Origin: Paenibacillus tepidiphilus
GTDB lineage: Bacteria; Bacillota; Bacilli; Paenibacillales; Paenibacillaceae
DNA: 64,000 bases
Assembly: GCF_008635795.1 (NCBI RefSeq)
Contig: NZ_VWRQ01000004.1
Span: 124,001-188,000 of the forward strand
Direction of reading: 5' to 3'
Part shown: positions 9,603 to 18,673 of the stretch, piece after piece
Layout: each line of letters opens with the position of its first letter
Numbering within the stretch: the first letter of the stretch is position 1
Notes under the pieces: generated by a model
Databases searched by the model: none
Told to the model about the DNA's origin: nothing
What the model saw: only the letters and a program-made list of their open reading frames with translations
Program-made: the position numbers and the translations under genes

Positions 9603-9668
9603 CCCACTCGCTAAGCGGGTGGGAAGCTCGTTACCGGCGGCGGGGGAGGTGCTCCTCCCCCAATTTTG
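9603..9668 (+). terminator. Two hairpins before swrD, the second terminator-like
   Basis: The first hairpin pairs CCCACTCGC (9603-9611) with GCGGGTGGG (9615-9623) using one G-T pair. The second is a perfect eight-pair stem, GGGGGAGG (9642-9649) with CCTCCCCC (9654-9661), followed by AATTTTG, which resembles a weak intrinsic terminator inside the operon. The C-run could instead pair with the swrD ribosome site at 9671-9677. Whether it stops transcription, protects RNA or controls swrD is not decidable here. Confidence 0.5.
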
Positions 9669-9682
9669 TTAGGGGGTCAGAT

Positions 9683-9907
9683 ATGATTTCGGTAACGAGA
9701 TTAAACGGCACACAGATGTGGTTGAATGCTTTGCTGGTAGAAATGGTTGAAGAATGCCCGGATACCTACATAACGCTTGTAACCGGGAAAAGATTGATTG
9801 TGCTGGAAAAGGCCGATGAGGTCATTGTAAAGATCAGGGATTATAACAGGGACATTGGCACGCATGCTGCCACCATTAAAGTCCAGTCTATGGAGGAGCT
9901 ATCATGA
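9683..9907 (+). CDS. swrD: FlbD/SwrD family flagellar protein
   Basis: A 74-residue cytoplasmic protein of the FlbD family, called SwrD (YlzI) in B. subtilis, where it supports motor power for swarming. The family start MISVTRLNGTQMWLNALLVE and the following TYITLVTGKRLIVLE are clear. AGGGGGT at 9671-9677 lies five bases before the ATG. It sits between flgE and fliL, the conserved position, and overlaps fliL by four bases. Confidence 0.9.
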   Translation: MISVTRLNGTQMWLNALLVEMVEECPDTYITLVTGKRLIVLEKADEVIVKIRDYNRDIGTHAATIKVQSMEELS

Positions 9908-10371
9908 AGAAGATGCTGCCGTGGCTCATTACGGCGCTGCTGGGAATTACGCTTATCGCAGTTGCCGCAGGTTTATTGTGGGACAAATTTTTCCCTAAGG
10001 ATACGAATGATGTCAATGCTGCCGTTCAGAATGTAGAGGCCAAGCACCTGAGCGCCGATGAAATAGTCGAATTGACCGCAGAATTGACCGGAATCAAAAC
10101 TAATCTTGCCGATCCCGAGTATATCGTTTCAATAGACTTTGCGTTCCAGCTTGATACCGCAACAGCCAAAGCGGATTTCGAGAAAATTATGCAGATCAAG
10201 ATCAAGCCGATCATTATTAAAACGCTGGCCGACACCAAACCCGAGGAATTGAACGGGGCCAATGGCAAAGACCAGCTCAGCGCCAAGCTCGTCAACCTGA
10301 TCAACAAAACGCTTCCGGAAGGGAAGCTGACCCAGATCGAGATTACGAACTTTGTGCTGGCCAGCATGTAA
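9904..10371 (+). CDS. fliL: Flagellar basal body-associated protein FliL
   Basis: FliL is a single-pass membrane protein around the motor that affects stator function. The 155-residue product has one N-terminal membrane segment (about 6-26) and a C-terminal outer domain with the family pattern ending KLTQIEITNFVLASM. The ATG overlaps the swrD stop (ATGA), and TGGAGGAG lies just upstream inside swrD. Confidence 0.93.
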   Translation: MKKMLPWLITALLGITLIAVAAGLLWDKFFPKDTNDVNAAVQNVEAKHLSADEIVELTAELTGIKTNLADPEYIVSIDFAFQLDTATAKADFEKIMQIKIKPIIIKTLADTKPEELNGANGKDQLSAKLVNLINKTLPEGKLTQIEITNFVLASM

Positions 10372-10410
10372 TCTCAAGCCGGATGACACTATGATGGGGG
10401 GGTGATTGAA

Positions 10411-11409
10411 ATGGTTGATGTACTATCGCAGAACGAAATAGATGCTCTCCTAGCCGCACTTTCTTCCGGTGAGATGGATGCCGATGAGCTGAAAAAGGAA
10501 GATACGCAGAAAAAGATCCGTTCTTATGATTTCAAACGGGCGGTGCGCTTCTCCAAGGACCATATCCGTACATTGACACGGATCCATGATAACTTTGCCC
10601 GCTACCTGACAACTTACTTCTCGGCACAGCTGCGTACCTTCGTCCAGATCAATGTCGTGCAGGTAGAGCAGCTCCCATACGATGAATTTATCCGCTCCAT
10701 CCCCAAAATGACGATTCTCAACATATTCGAGGCCGAACCGCTGGAGGGACGGATGGTGATGGAGGTGCATCCGAATATCGCCTACGCGATGCTGGACCGG
10801 CTGCTTGGGGGCTTTGGCTCGGCACCGGCGAAGATTACGGCACTGACCGAAATCGAAACAACCATTATGGAACGGATTTTCAGCAGATGCTTCGAGAGTC
10901 TGCAGGAAGCCTGGAAGACTGTTCTTGATATCCAGCCCCGAATGGAAGCGCTGGAGACCAATCCGCAGTTTATGCAGATTGTGTCGCCCAACGAGACAAT
11001 TGCGCTAATCTCCCTCAGCACCAAGATCGGTGACACGACAGGGATGATCAATCTCTGTATCCCGCATGTGGTACTTGAACCGATTATGTCGCGGCTGTCA
11101 GTGCATCAATGGTTCGTTTCGGAGAAGAAGGTTCGCGACGAAGTCGAGCTGCAAGCGATCAAGGCCAGTGTCAATCGGGCACAGCTGTCGATCGTGGCGG
11201 AACTGGGTGAATCCAGCCTGTCCATTGCTGAATTCCTCGGCCTCAGCGTCGGTGATGTCATTTCCCTGAACCGGGCGGTGGACTCCGGACTGTCGGTAAA
11301 AGTAGGCGATAAGCTCAAATTCATCGGAAGCCCGGGAGTGGTAAAAGACCGGGTGGCGGTGCAAATAGACGAGATTGTCAGTGAAGGAGTTGAAGAGATT
11401 GACGAGTAA
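10411..11409 (+). CDS. fliM: Flagellar motor switch protein FliM
   Basis: FliM is the C-ring subunit that binds CheY-P and sets motor direction. The N-terminal CheY-binding motif LSQNEIDALL is at residues 5-14; the middle CheC-like domain contains the LDRLLGGFG stretch (about 126-134), and the C-terminal SpoA domain is about 255-325. I use ATG 10411, giving 332 residues, because the G-run with GGTG (10395-10404) is well placed for it; an in-frame GTG at 10402 lies inside that ribosome site. The end overlaps the start of fliY. Confidence 0.96.
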   Translation: MVDVLSQNEIDALLAALSSGEMDADELKKEDTQKKIRSYDFKRAVRFSKDHIRTLTRIHDNFARYLTTYFSAQLRTFVQINVVQVEQLPYDEFIRSIPKMTILNIFEAEPLEGRMVMEVHPNIAYAMLDRLLGGFGSAPAKITALTEIETTIMERIFSRCFESLQEAWKTVLDIQPRMEALETNPQFMQIVSPNETIALISLSTKIGDTTGMINLCIPHVVLEPIMSRLSVHQWFVSEKKVRDEVELQAIKASVNRAQLSIVAELGESSLSIAEFLGLSVGDVISLNRAVDSGLSVKVGDKLKFIGSPGVVKDRVAVQIDEIVSEGVEEIDE

Positions 11410-12721
11410 AGATTATTTATCCCAGGAGGAAATCGATGCTCTTCTCAGACAATCTGCGGAAGGCGGCCTGGAACCTGCAGCGAAGACAGTTGATGATTTC
11501 CTGACCCCTTTTGAGCAGGATGCGCTTGGGGAGATCGGCAACATCACCTTTGGCAGTGCGGCCACCGCGCTGTCGACGCTACTCGGAAAAAAGGTAGACA
11601 TTACCACACCGCAAGTGTCCATAATTACGCGTGGCGAGTTTGAAGAAGCTTTCCCCAAACCGCATGTCGCGGTTCATGTCCAGTACGTGGACGGCTTTCA
11701 GGGGATAAACTCGCTGGTCATCAAAATCAAGGATGCCCAGGTCATTGCCGACCTGATGCTGGGCGGCGAAGGCGCGCCGAAGGACGAGGAGCTCAACGAG
11801 ATTCATATCAGCGCCGTGCAGGAAGCGATGAATCAGATGATGGGCTCATCGGCGACGTCGATGTCCACCATCTTTAACCGGTTTGTCAATATTTCGCCTC
11901 CGGGCATTGATATTCTGAATATGTCGAGCGGTGAAGGGGTAGGGAATCTGCCTGATGATGAGACGCTGATCCAGATATCGTTCCGGCTGAAGATCGGTGA
12001 TTTGATTGATTCCACCATCATGCAGCTGCTTCCGGTGCAATTCGCCAAGGACATGGTAACCATGCTGCTTGGTGATGTAGGCTCAGCAGAGCCGGAAGCT
12101 GCAGCTGCGGTGGAAGCCCCGCCAGCACCGTCCGCTCCGCCGGCATCACAGGCACCGCCGGTATCCCAAGCGCCGCAGGGACAGCCGGAGCAGCCGCCGC
12201 AAGGGACGGTGCCGCCGCCATACCCGCCGCAGGGGATGCCGCCGTATCCGGGAATGCCGGAAGGCGGATATTACTACCCGCCGGCCGGAATGCCTGCCTA
12301 CGGGATGCCCCCATATGGCATGCCTCCGCAAGGGATGCCATATATGCAGCAGCCTATGGCCCAGACGCCTCCGCCGCAGGCTCCGCCGGTTAACCGGAAT
12401 GTGAATGTACAGCCTGTCCAATTCGCCAATTTGTCCGGCGGCGCTTTTGGCAGCATTGATGAAAATAATTTAAATTTACTGATGGACATACCACTGAAAG
12501 TGACCGTAGAATTAGGAAGGACCCAGAAGCAGATTAAAGATATTCTGGAGATGTCGCAAGGCTCGATTATCGAACTGGACAAGCTTGCAGGGGAGCCTGT
12601 GGACATTCTTGTCAATAACAAGCTTATTGCCAAGGGAGAAGTCGTAGTAATCGACGAGAACTTCGGTGTTCGCGTTACAGATATCGTCAGCCAGTGGGAC
12701 CGACTTCAAAAACTACAATAA
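11399..12721 (+). CDS. fliY: Flagellar motor switch phosphatase FliY
   Basis: FliY is the Gram-positive C-ring protein that combines a CheY-P phosphatase and a FliN-like rotor domain. It has an N-terminal CheY-binding motif (LSQEEIDALL, about 7-16), two CheC-type active-site helices (around EIGNITFGSAATAL near 43 and the VQEAMNQMMGSSATSM helix near 140), a long linker at about 235-340 rich in Pro, Gly, Met, Gln and Tyr, and a C-terminal SpoA/FliN domain (about 365-440). The start is taken as TTG 11399, with AAGGAG at 11384-11389; in-frame TTG 11375 and GTG 11381 are weaker. Length 440 is above the usual size because of the linker. Confidence 0.93.
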   Translation: MTSKDYLSQEEIDALLRQSAEGGLEPAAKTVDDFLTPFEQDALGEIGNITFGSAATALSTLLGKKVDITTPQVSIITRGEFEEAFPKPHVAVHVQYVDGFQGINSLVIKIKDAQVIADLMLGGEGAPKDEELNEIHISAVQEAMNQMMGSSATSMSTIFNRFVNISPPGIDILNMSSGEGVGNLPDDETLIQISFRLKIGDLIDSTIMQLLPVQFAKDMVTMLLGDVGSAEPEAAAAVEAPPAPSAPPASQAPPVSQAPQGQPEQPPQGTVPPPYPPQGMPPYPGMPEGGYYYPPAGMPAYGMPPYGMPPQGMPYMQQPMAQTPPPQAPPVNRNVNVQPVQFANLSGGAFGSIDENNLNLLMDIPLKVTVELGRTQKQIKDILEMSQGSIIELDKLAGEPVDILVNNKLIAKGEVVVIDENFGVRVTDIVSQWDRLQKLQ

Positions 12722-12748
12722 TGGATATTTAGGGAGGATTTTGTACAA

Positions 12749-13114
12749 ATGGCTAACCGAATTCTAATCGTAGACGACGCAGCATTTATGAGAATGATGA
12801 TCCGTGACATTTTGACAAAGAACGGATTTGAAGTGGTAGGAGAAGCCCAGGACGGCGCACAAGCCATTGAGAAGTTCAAGGAATTGCGTCCCGACCTGAT
12901 TACAATGGATATCACCATGCCTGAAATGGACGGCATTGCCGCATTGAAGGAAATCAAGAAAGTGGATGCAGGCGCCAAAGTCATCATGTGTTCCGCGATG
13001 GGTCAGCAGGCGATGGTTATTGATGCAATTCAAGCAGGGGCCAAGGACTTTATCGTTAAGCCGTTCCAGGCGGACCGTGTAATTGAAGCCATTAACAAAA
13101 CGCTGGGTGTATAG
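12749..13114 (+). CDS. cheY: Chemotaxis response regulator CheY
   Basis: A stand-alone receiver domain of 121 residues. The acidic pair D9/D10, phosphorylation site D54, switch residue S82 and conserved K104 are all present. Phosphorylated by CheA it binds FliM and FliY at the motor. GGGAGG at 12731-12736 lies before the ATG. Location between fliY and fliO is the same as in B. subtilis. Confidence 0.96.
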   Translation: MANRILIVDDAAFMRMMIRDILTKNGFEVVGEAQDGAQAIEKFKELRPDLITMDITMPEMDGIAALKEIKKVDAGAKVIMCSAMGQQAMVIDAIQAGAKDFIVKPFQADRVIEAINKTLGV

Positions 13115-13123
13115 GGAAACGGG

Positions 13124-13648
13124 ATGTTAATGTACGCCTCCGAACCGTTCGGAACCGGCAATACCCTGCTGAACTTATTTAAGATCATTGCCGTGCTTGC
13201 GGTAATCGTTATTCTTATAGTGTTCCTGATCCGTTTTCTGGGCCGGCGCAACCGGCTGCTCATGAGCGGGCGGTCGATCCGTACGCTGGGCGCGATGGGC
13301 CTTGGACCCAATAAGTCGGTCCAGATTATTGAAGTCGGCGGCAGCCTGTATGTAATCGGGGTAGGCGAAGACGTCACCATGCTCGACAAGATTACTGATC
13401 CGGCGGAAGTGGCGCTCATTGTATCCGCGTTCGAGGATGAAATGGCTACCCAGAATAATGTGCTTGCACCGCTAATTGGCAAGTTCAAGGCCAAACTGCG
13501 GGGCGAGGTGCCCTCCGAGGAAATAGAACTTAGTGATACATCCTCTTTCTATGAGACCTTGCAATCCAAGCTTGCGCTCGCACCCGAGCGGAAAGAAAAG
13601 ATGGACGAGCTGCTCCGGGATGATGCACCTAGGGATGAGTCGAGGTAG
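13124..13648 (+). CDS. fliO: Flagellar biosynthesis protein FliO (FliZ)
   Basis: FliO/FliZ is a bitopic membrane protein that helps assemble the FliP ring of the export gate. The 174-residue product has one membrane segment (about 15-38), then a basic stretch RFLGRRNRLL and the family core (about 45-100) with LGAMGLGPNKSVQIIEVGG. It is shorter than B. subtilis FliZ, which has an extra N-terminal signal peptide region. The gene follows cheY by nine bases and precedes fliP by two. Confidence 0.9.
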   Translation: MLMYASEPFGTGNTLLNLFKIIAVLAVIVILIVFLIRFLGRRNRLLMSGRSIRTLGAMGLGPNKSVQIIEVGGSLYVIGVGEDVTMLDKITDPAEVALIVSAFEDEMATQNNVLAPLIGKFKAKLRGEVPSEEIELSDTSSFYETLQSKLALAPERKEKMDELLRDDAPRDESR

Positions 13649-13650
13649 AT

Positions 13651-14415
13651 ATGAACAAAAAGCTGATTCTTTCATTTTTATTGCTCGGTATGTTTAGTAT
13701 ATTCCTGCAGCACCATCCGGTTCATGCCGATCCGATTCCGAACATCAACATTGATGTGGGAGGGAGCGGTGAAGGCGGAGCGACCAGCTCGATTTCGATT
13801 CTCCTGCTGATAACGGTGCTCAGTGTGGCTCCGGCTTTTCTGGTGCTGATGACCAGCTTCACACGGATCGTCATCGTGCTTGGATTTGTCCGCACTTCGC
13901 TCGGGACGCAGCAAATGCCGCCGAACCAGGTGCTGGTCGGGCTGGCACTGTTTCTGTCGCTATTTGTCATGTCCCCAACCTTGTCGGATATTAACGAGAC
14001 TGCACTGCAGCCCTATATCAGAGGAGAGCTGACCCAGACTGAAGCGTTGAACCAGGCTGCCGATCCGCTGAAGGAGTTTATGTTCAAGCAGACCAGCGCG
14101 AAGGATCTGCTGCTGTTCATGAATTACGCCGGTGACTCCATTACGGAGAAGCCTGCGACTTACAGCGATATTCCGCTTACCGTTATGGTTCCGGCTTTTG
14201 CGATCGGTGAGATGAAAAAGGCTTTTACAATGGGCTTTATGATCTTTATTCCGTTTCTGATCATCGACCTGGTGGTATCCAGTACCCTGATGGCGATGGG
14301 GATGATGATGCTGCCGCCGGTAATGATCTCGCTGCCGTTCAAAATCATGCTGTTCGTGCTGGTTGACGGCTGGTACCTGGTCGTTCAGTCACTGCTCTCC
14401 AGCTTTAATACCTGA
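13651..14415 (+). CDS. fliP: Flagellar export gate protein FliP
   Basis: FliP is the main subunit of the export channel. The 254-residue protein has a cleavable signal peptide (about 1-26, ending near HPVHADP), then four membrane segments. Conserved stretches such as MTSFTRIVIVLGFVR (about 72-86) and the SLPFKIMLFVLVDGW segment near the C terminus are clear. It follows fliO by two bases and is followed by fliQ. Confidence 0.97.
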   Translation: MNKKLILSFLLLGMFSIFLQHHPVHADPIPNINIDVGGSGEGGATSSISILLLITVLSVAPAFLVLMTSFTRIVIVLGFVRTSLGTQQMPPNQVLVGLALFLSLFVMSPTLSDINETALQPYIRGELTQTEALNQAADPLKEFMFKQTSAKDLLLFMNYAGDSITEKPATYSDIPLTVMVPAFAIGEMKKAFTMGFMIFIPFLIIDLVVSSTLMAMGMMMLPPVMISLPFKIMLFVLVDGWYLVVQSLLSSFNT

Positions 14416-14435
14416 CACATGGGAGGCATCCGCAA

Positions 14436-14705
14436 ATGAATACGGAGTTTATTATCGGTCTGGCCGGCCAAGCCGTATATCTGGTGCTGGAGACAAGCGC
14501 TCCCATGCTGATCCTTGGACTGGTGGTCGGGCTTATTATCAGTATTTTTCAGGCGACGACCCAGATTCAGGAGCAGACGCTGGCGTTTGTCCCCAAGATC
14601 GTTGCCGTACTGCTGGCTCTGCTGCTCTTCGGACCGTGGATTATAACCAAGCTGGTGGACTTCACCAGTCAAATTTTGGGCAGTCTCCATATGTATATCG
14701 GTTAA
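14436..14705 (+). CDS. fliQ: Flagellar export gate protein FliQ
   Basis: FliQ is a small two-segment membrane protein that packs around the FliP/FliR channel. The 89-residue product has membrane segments at about 15-38 and 50-72, separated by the conserved loop around QATTQIQEQTL. GGGAGG at 14420-14425 precedes the ATG. fliR begins one base after its stop. Confidence 0.96.
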   Translation: MNTEFIIGLAGQAVYLVLETSAPMLILGLVVGLIISIFQATTQIQEQTLAFVPKIVAVLLALLLFGPWIITKLVDFTSQILGSLHMYIG

Positions 14706-14706
14706 G

Positions 14707-15501
14707 ATGATGACAATGGAGACCCTGCTGCAAAATTTACCTGTCTTTATGTTGTTTTTTTGTCGAATTACAGCTTTTTTTGTTGTCGTTCCTGTTTTTT
14801 CTTCGCTGAATATACCGGCCACCTTCAAAATCGGCTTGTCCTTTTTTATTTCGCTGATTGTATTCAGCTCAAGAGGAACCGACCTTATCGTACCTCAGGA
14901 TCTTACCTATGTTCTGATGATCTTCAAAGAGGTGCTGGTCGGCTTGCTGCTCGGCTTTATCGGATATCTGATGTTTATGGCGATTCAAACGGCAGGATCT
15001 TTTATCGATCTCCAGATCGGCTTCGGGATTGCGAACGTTATCGACCCGATGACCGGTACGTCGTCTCCGCTGCTTGGCAATTTCAAATATATGATTGCCA
15101 CGGTCCTGTTTCTGGTGATGAACGGGCATCATTATTTGCTCGACGGTATCATTTACAGCTACAATTGGGCGCCGCTGGATAACGATTTGCTGGCCCGGAT
15201 GATGGACGGCAGCCTGTCAGACTTCCTGGTGCGCACCTTCGCCCAGTCGTTCATGCTAAGCTTTCAAATGTCAGCGCCGCTGGTGACGGCATTGTTTCTG
15301 ACGGATGTCGGACTGGCATTCCTGGCCCGAACGGCTCCGCAATATAACGTGTTCGTAATCGGCGTACCGCTCAAAATCATCATTGGTCTGGCGCTGCTGC
15401 TGGTGCTGATGCCTGGAATGGCAGTGCTGTTTCAAAACCTCTTCGACATCATGTTTGATTCCATGCGGAATCTGCTCGGCGTGATGGGGAAGAGCCCTTA
15501 G
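14707..15501 (+). CDS. fliR: Flagellar export gate protein FliR
   Basis: FliR completes the FliP-FliQ-FliR export channel. The 264-residue protein has about six membrane segments and a conserved region around the second half of the protein, including LFLTDVGLAFLARTAPQ. The start may be ATG 14707 or ATG 14710; the ribosome site is weak, so translation is probably coupled to fliQ. flhB follows 22 bases downstream. Confidence 0.95.
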   Translation: MMTMETLLQNLPVFMLFFCRITAFFVVVPVFSSLNIPATFKIGLSFFISLIVFSSRGTDLIVPQDLTYVLMIFKEVLVGLLLGFIGYLMFMAIQTAGSFIDLQIGFGIANVIDPMTGTSSPLLGNFKYMIATVLFLVMNGHHYLLDGIIYSYNWAPLDNDLLARMMDGSLSDFLVRTFAQSFMLSFQMSAPLVTALFLTDVGLAFLARTAPQYNVFVIGVPLKIIIGLALLLVLMPGMAVLFQNLFDIMFDSMRNLLGVMGKSP

Positions 15502-15523
15502 ACAATCACAGGGAGAGAATGCA

Positions 15524-16618
15524 ATGCCGGTTGTGAGCCGCTATAAGCTGGATCTCCAATATTTCGGCGGAGACAAAACAGAAAAGGCGACGCCTAAAAA
15601 GCGGCAGGATGCCCGTAAAAAGGGCCAGGTGGCCAAAAGCCCCGAACTCTCCGGCGCAGTGGTGCTGCTGGCGGCGCTCATCACCTTTACCGCCTTCGGC
15701 GGTTTTATCAAGGAACGTTTTATGGCGCTATACATGGATGTATTTCAGAACCGGATGACCATGGAAGTTACACCGGAGAATGTAATCTCCATGTTCAACG
15801 AGTATGGTGTGCAGATTCTGGTGCTGCTGGCTCCCTTGCTGGCCATCACCTTCATCCTTGCCATCGTGGCAAACGTGGCTCAGGTCGGTTTCATGGCTAT
15901 CGGCGAAGGACTTACTCCTAAATTCAGCAAATTGAATCCCATTAAAGGCTTCAAAAATATTTTCTCCATGCGTTCGTTTGTGGAGTTTCTCAAATCGATC
16001 TTCAAGCTGGTGATTATTGCCTACCTGGTATACAGCACCCTCTGGGGGCAAAAAGACAAATTCGCCTCGCTTTCCCATCTCAATGCCGAGGGAGTTTTCC
16101 GGTTCGCCGCAGATCTTACCTTGAGCCTAGGAATCAAAATCGGTGTTGCCCTGATGATAATGGCGGCGCTGGATTACATGTACCAGAAATACGACCATGA
16201 AAAAAACCTGAGAATGTCCAAGCAGGACATTAAAGACGAGTACAAGAAAATGGAGGGCGACCCCCTCATTAAAGGCAAGATCAGGGAACGCCAGCGCCGG
16301 ATGGCTATGCAGCGGATGATGCAGGAAGTTCCTAAAGCGGATGTCATTATTACAAACCCGACCCACTTTGCGGTAGCCCTGAAATACGACGGTTCCCAGA
16401 TGGAAGCGCCGCAGGTTATCGCCAAGGGTCAGGATTATGTGGCACTGCGCATCAAAGAGCTGGCCAAGGAGCATGGTGTCGTGACTATTGAGAACAAGCC
16501 GCTGGCCAGAGCGCTGTTTGGGCGGACGGAAATCGGGGACAGCGTTCCCGCCGATCTGTTCCAGGCCGTGGCCGAGGTTCTGGCATATGTATACAAGCTT
16601 AAAGGCAAGAGGAGATAA
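15524..16618 (+). CDS. flhB: Flagellar export switch protein FlhB
   Basis: FlhB is the export-gate protein that switches substrate specificity after self-cleavage. The N terminus has the family start DKTEKATPKKRQDARKKGQV (about 17-36), four membrane segments follow, and the cytoplasmic domain contains the autocleavage motif NPTH (about residues 282-285). Length of 364 matches the family. The start here has the N-terminal extension MPVVSRYKLDLQYF, as seen in some Gram-positive FlhB proteins. GGGAGAG precedes the ATG. Confidence 0.97.
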   Translation: MPVVSRYKLDLQYFGGDKTEKATPKKRQDARKKGQVAKSPELSGAVVLLAALITFTAFGGFIKERFMALYMDVFQNRMTMEVTPENVISMFNEYGVQILVLLAPLLAITFILAIVANVAQVGFMAIGEGLTPKFSKLNPIKGFKNIFSMRSFVEFLKSIFKLVIIAYLVYSTLWGQKDKFASLSHLNAEGVFRFAADLTLSLGIKIGVALMIMAALDYMYQKYDHEKNLRMSKQDIKDEYKKMEGDPLIKGKIRERQRRMAMQRMMQEVPKADVIITNPTHFAVALKYDGSQMEAPQVIAKGQDYVALRIKELAKEHGVVTIENKPLARALFGRTEIGDSVPADLFQAVAEVLAYVYKLKGKRR

Positions 16619-16639
16619 GCCCCGGGGAGGTTGAGGACA

Positions 16640-18673
16640 ATGAAAACTAAAGATCTAACAGTTCTTGTAGGCGTCATCGGCATTGTCCTGATGATGATCC
16701 TGCCCATCCCGGAATGGCTTCTGGATGTACTGCTGATTGTCAATATTTCGATCGCCTTGACCATTATTCTGGTAGCGATGAATACGCGGGACCCGCTGCA
16801 GTTCTCGATCTTTCCATCGCTGCTGCTGCTCACGACGCTATTCCGACTGGCGCTGAACATTTCTACGACGAAGCTGATTCTTGGGGAAGGGCATGCCGGT
16901 GCCGTTGTGGCGACATTCGGCAGCTGGATTGCCGGGGGACAGATCGCTATCGGTTTCATCGTCTTTCTGATTCTCGTCGTAGTGCAGTTTATCGTTATTA
17001 CGAAGGGCTCGGAGCGGGTAGCCGAAGTCGGCGCCCGCTTTACGCTGGACGCGATGCCCGGTAAGCAGATGAGTATCGATGCCGACCTCAACGCCGGCAT
17101 GATCAATGAGCAGCAGGCCCGTGAGCGCCGCCGCAACGTCGAACGCGAAGCGGATTTCTTCGGCGCCATGGACGGTGCGAGTAAGTTCGTCAAAGGGGAT
17201 GCCATCGCCAGTATCATCATCCTCCTGATCAACCTGATCGGGGGATTCATTATTGGGATGATGGTTCACGGAGATACCTTTCAAGGTGCGCTGGCCAAAT
17301 ACTCCGTATTGACGATCGGTGATGGTCTGGTGAGCCAGATTCCGGCGCTGCTGATCTCCACGGCATCGGGTCTGATTGTTACGCGGGCTGCTTCGGAAGG
17401 CAATTTGGCCGAGGATCTGACCGGACAGCTGCTTTCTTATCCCAAGCTGCTGTACATTGTAGCTGTAACCATCGCTTTCCTCGGATTCTTCACGCCGATT
17501 ACGGTATTGTCCACGTTGCCCCTGGCAGGCTTAATGGCTTTTGCCGCTTACAAAATGGGTGAAAAAGAGAACAAAAAGCAGCTTGAAGAGGAGCAGCTTG
17601 TCGAAGAGAAGCAGATCGAGGAGGTACGCAGTCCGGAAAGTGTCATCAATCTGCTGACGGTCGATCCTATCGAGTTCGAATTCGGCTATGGGCTGATCCC
17701 GCTCGCCGACACGGCGCAGGGCGGTGACCTGCTGGATCGCATCATTATGATCAGGCGGCAATGTGCACTCGAAATGGGACTGGTTGTGCCCGTCATCCGC
17801 ATTCGCGACAATATTCAACTAAAACCGAACGAATATGTCATCAAAATTAAAGGAAATGTCGTTGGCGGGGGTGAATTATTACTTAATCACTATTTGGCCA
17901 TGAGTCCCGGTTATGACGATGAATCCATACACGGAATTGAGACGGTGGAGCCGTCCTTCGGTCTCCCGGCACTTTGGATTGACGAAACGGTGAAGGAACG
18001 TGCCGAATTGTCCGGTTACACGGTTGTAGACCCGCCTTCCGTGGTGGCTACACACCTGACCGAGCTGATCAAACGCCATGGGCATGAACTGCTGGGTCGC
18101 CAGGAAACGAAGCAATTGGTCGACAACCTCAGAGAGAGCTACCCTGTTCTTGTTGACGAACTGATTCCTTCCGTGCTGGCCATCGGGGATGTTCAGAAGG
18201 TGCTTGCGAAGCTGCTGCGCGAGAAGATCTCCATTCGTGACCTTGTGACGATCTTTGAGACATTGGCGGATTACGGCACCTACACCAAGGATCCGGACAT
18301 TCTGACCGAGTATGTGCGCCAGGCGCTGTCCAGACAAATTACTCAGCAATTCTCGCAATCCGGCGAGACACTGCGGGTAATTACGGTCGGGCCTAACCTG
18401 GAGAAAAAGATATCCGAAAGTGTGCAGCAAACGGAGCAAGGAAGCTACCTTGCGCTGGATCCGGTATCCACCCAGACAGTCTACCAGCGGCTGACCGAGC
18501 AGATTAACCGACTGCTGCAGTCCGGCCAACAGCCGATTGTGCTGACGTCTCCGACGATCCGGATGTATCTGCGCCAGGTCATTGAGCGGACGATGCAGGA
18601 TATTCCCGTATTGTCCTACAGTGAGCTGGAGCCAAATATTGAAATTCAAAGCGTTGGGGTGGTGAATTTATGA
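16640..18673 (+). CDS. flhA: Flagellar export gate protein FlhA
   Basis: FlhA forms the nonameric ring that receives export cargo and uses the proton gradient. The 677-residue protein has about eight membrane segments in the first 320 residues, including the conserved stretch with RFTLDAMPGKQMSIDADL (about 133-150), and a large cytoplasmic domain. I use ATG 16640 because GGGGAGG (16624-16630) lies nine bases before it; the in-frame TTG at 16631 directly abuts this site. The stop overlaps the ATG of flhF. Confidence 0.97.
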   Translation: MKTKDLTVLVGVIGIVLMMILPIPEWLLDVLLIVNISIALTIILVAMNTRDPLQFSIFPSLLLLTTLFRLALNISTTKLILGEGHAGAVVATFGSWIAGGQIAIGFIVFLILVVVQFIVITKGSERVAEVGARFTLDAMPGKQMSIDADLNAGMINEQQARERRRNVEREADFFGAMDGASKFVKGDAIASIIILLINLIGGFIIGMMVHGDTFQGALAKYSVLTIGDGLVSQIPALLISTASGLIVTRAASEGNLAEDLTGQLLSYPKLLYIVAVTIAFLGFFTPITVLSTLPLAGLMAFAAYKMGEKENKKQLEEEQLVEEKQIEEVRSPESVINLLTVDPIEFEFGYGLIPLADTAQGGDLLDRIIMIRRQCALEMGLVVPVIRIRDNIQLKPNEYVIKIKGNVVGGGELLLNHYLAMSPGYDDESIHGIETVEPSFGLPALWIDETVKERAELSGYTVVDPPSVVATHLTELIKRHGHELLGRQETKQLVDNLRESYPVLVDELIPSVLAIGDVQKVLAKLLREKISIRDLVTIFETLADYGTYTKDPDILTEYVRQALSRQITQQFSQSGETLRVITVGPNLEKKISESVQQTEQGSYLALDPVSTQTVYQRLTEQINRLLQSGQQPIVLTSPTIRMYLRQVIERTMQDIPVLSYSELEPNIEIQSVGVVNL

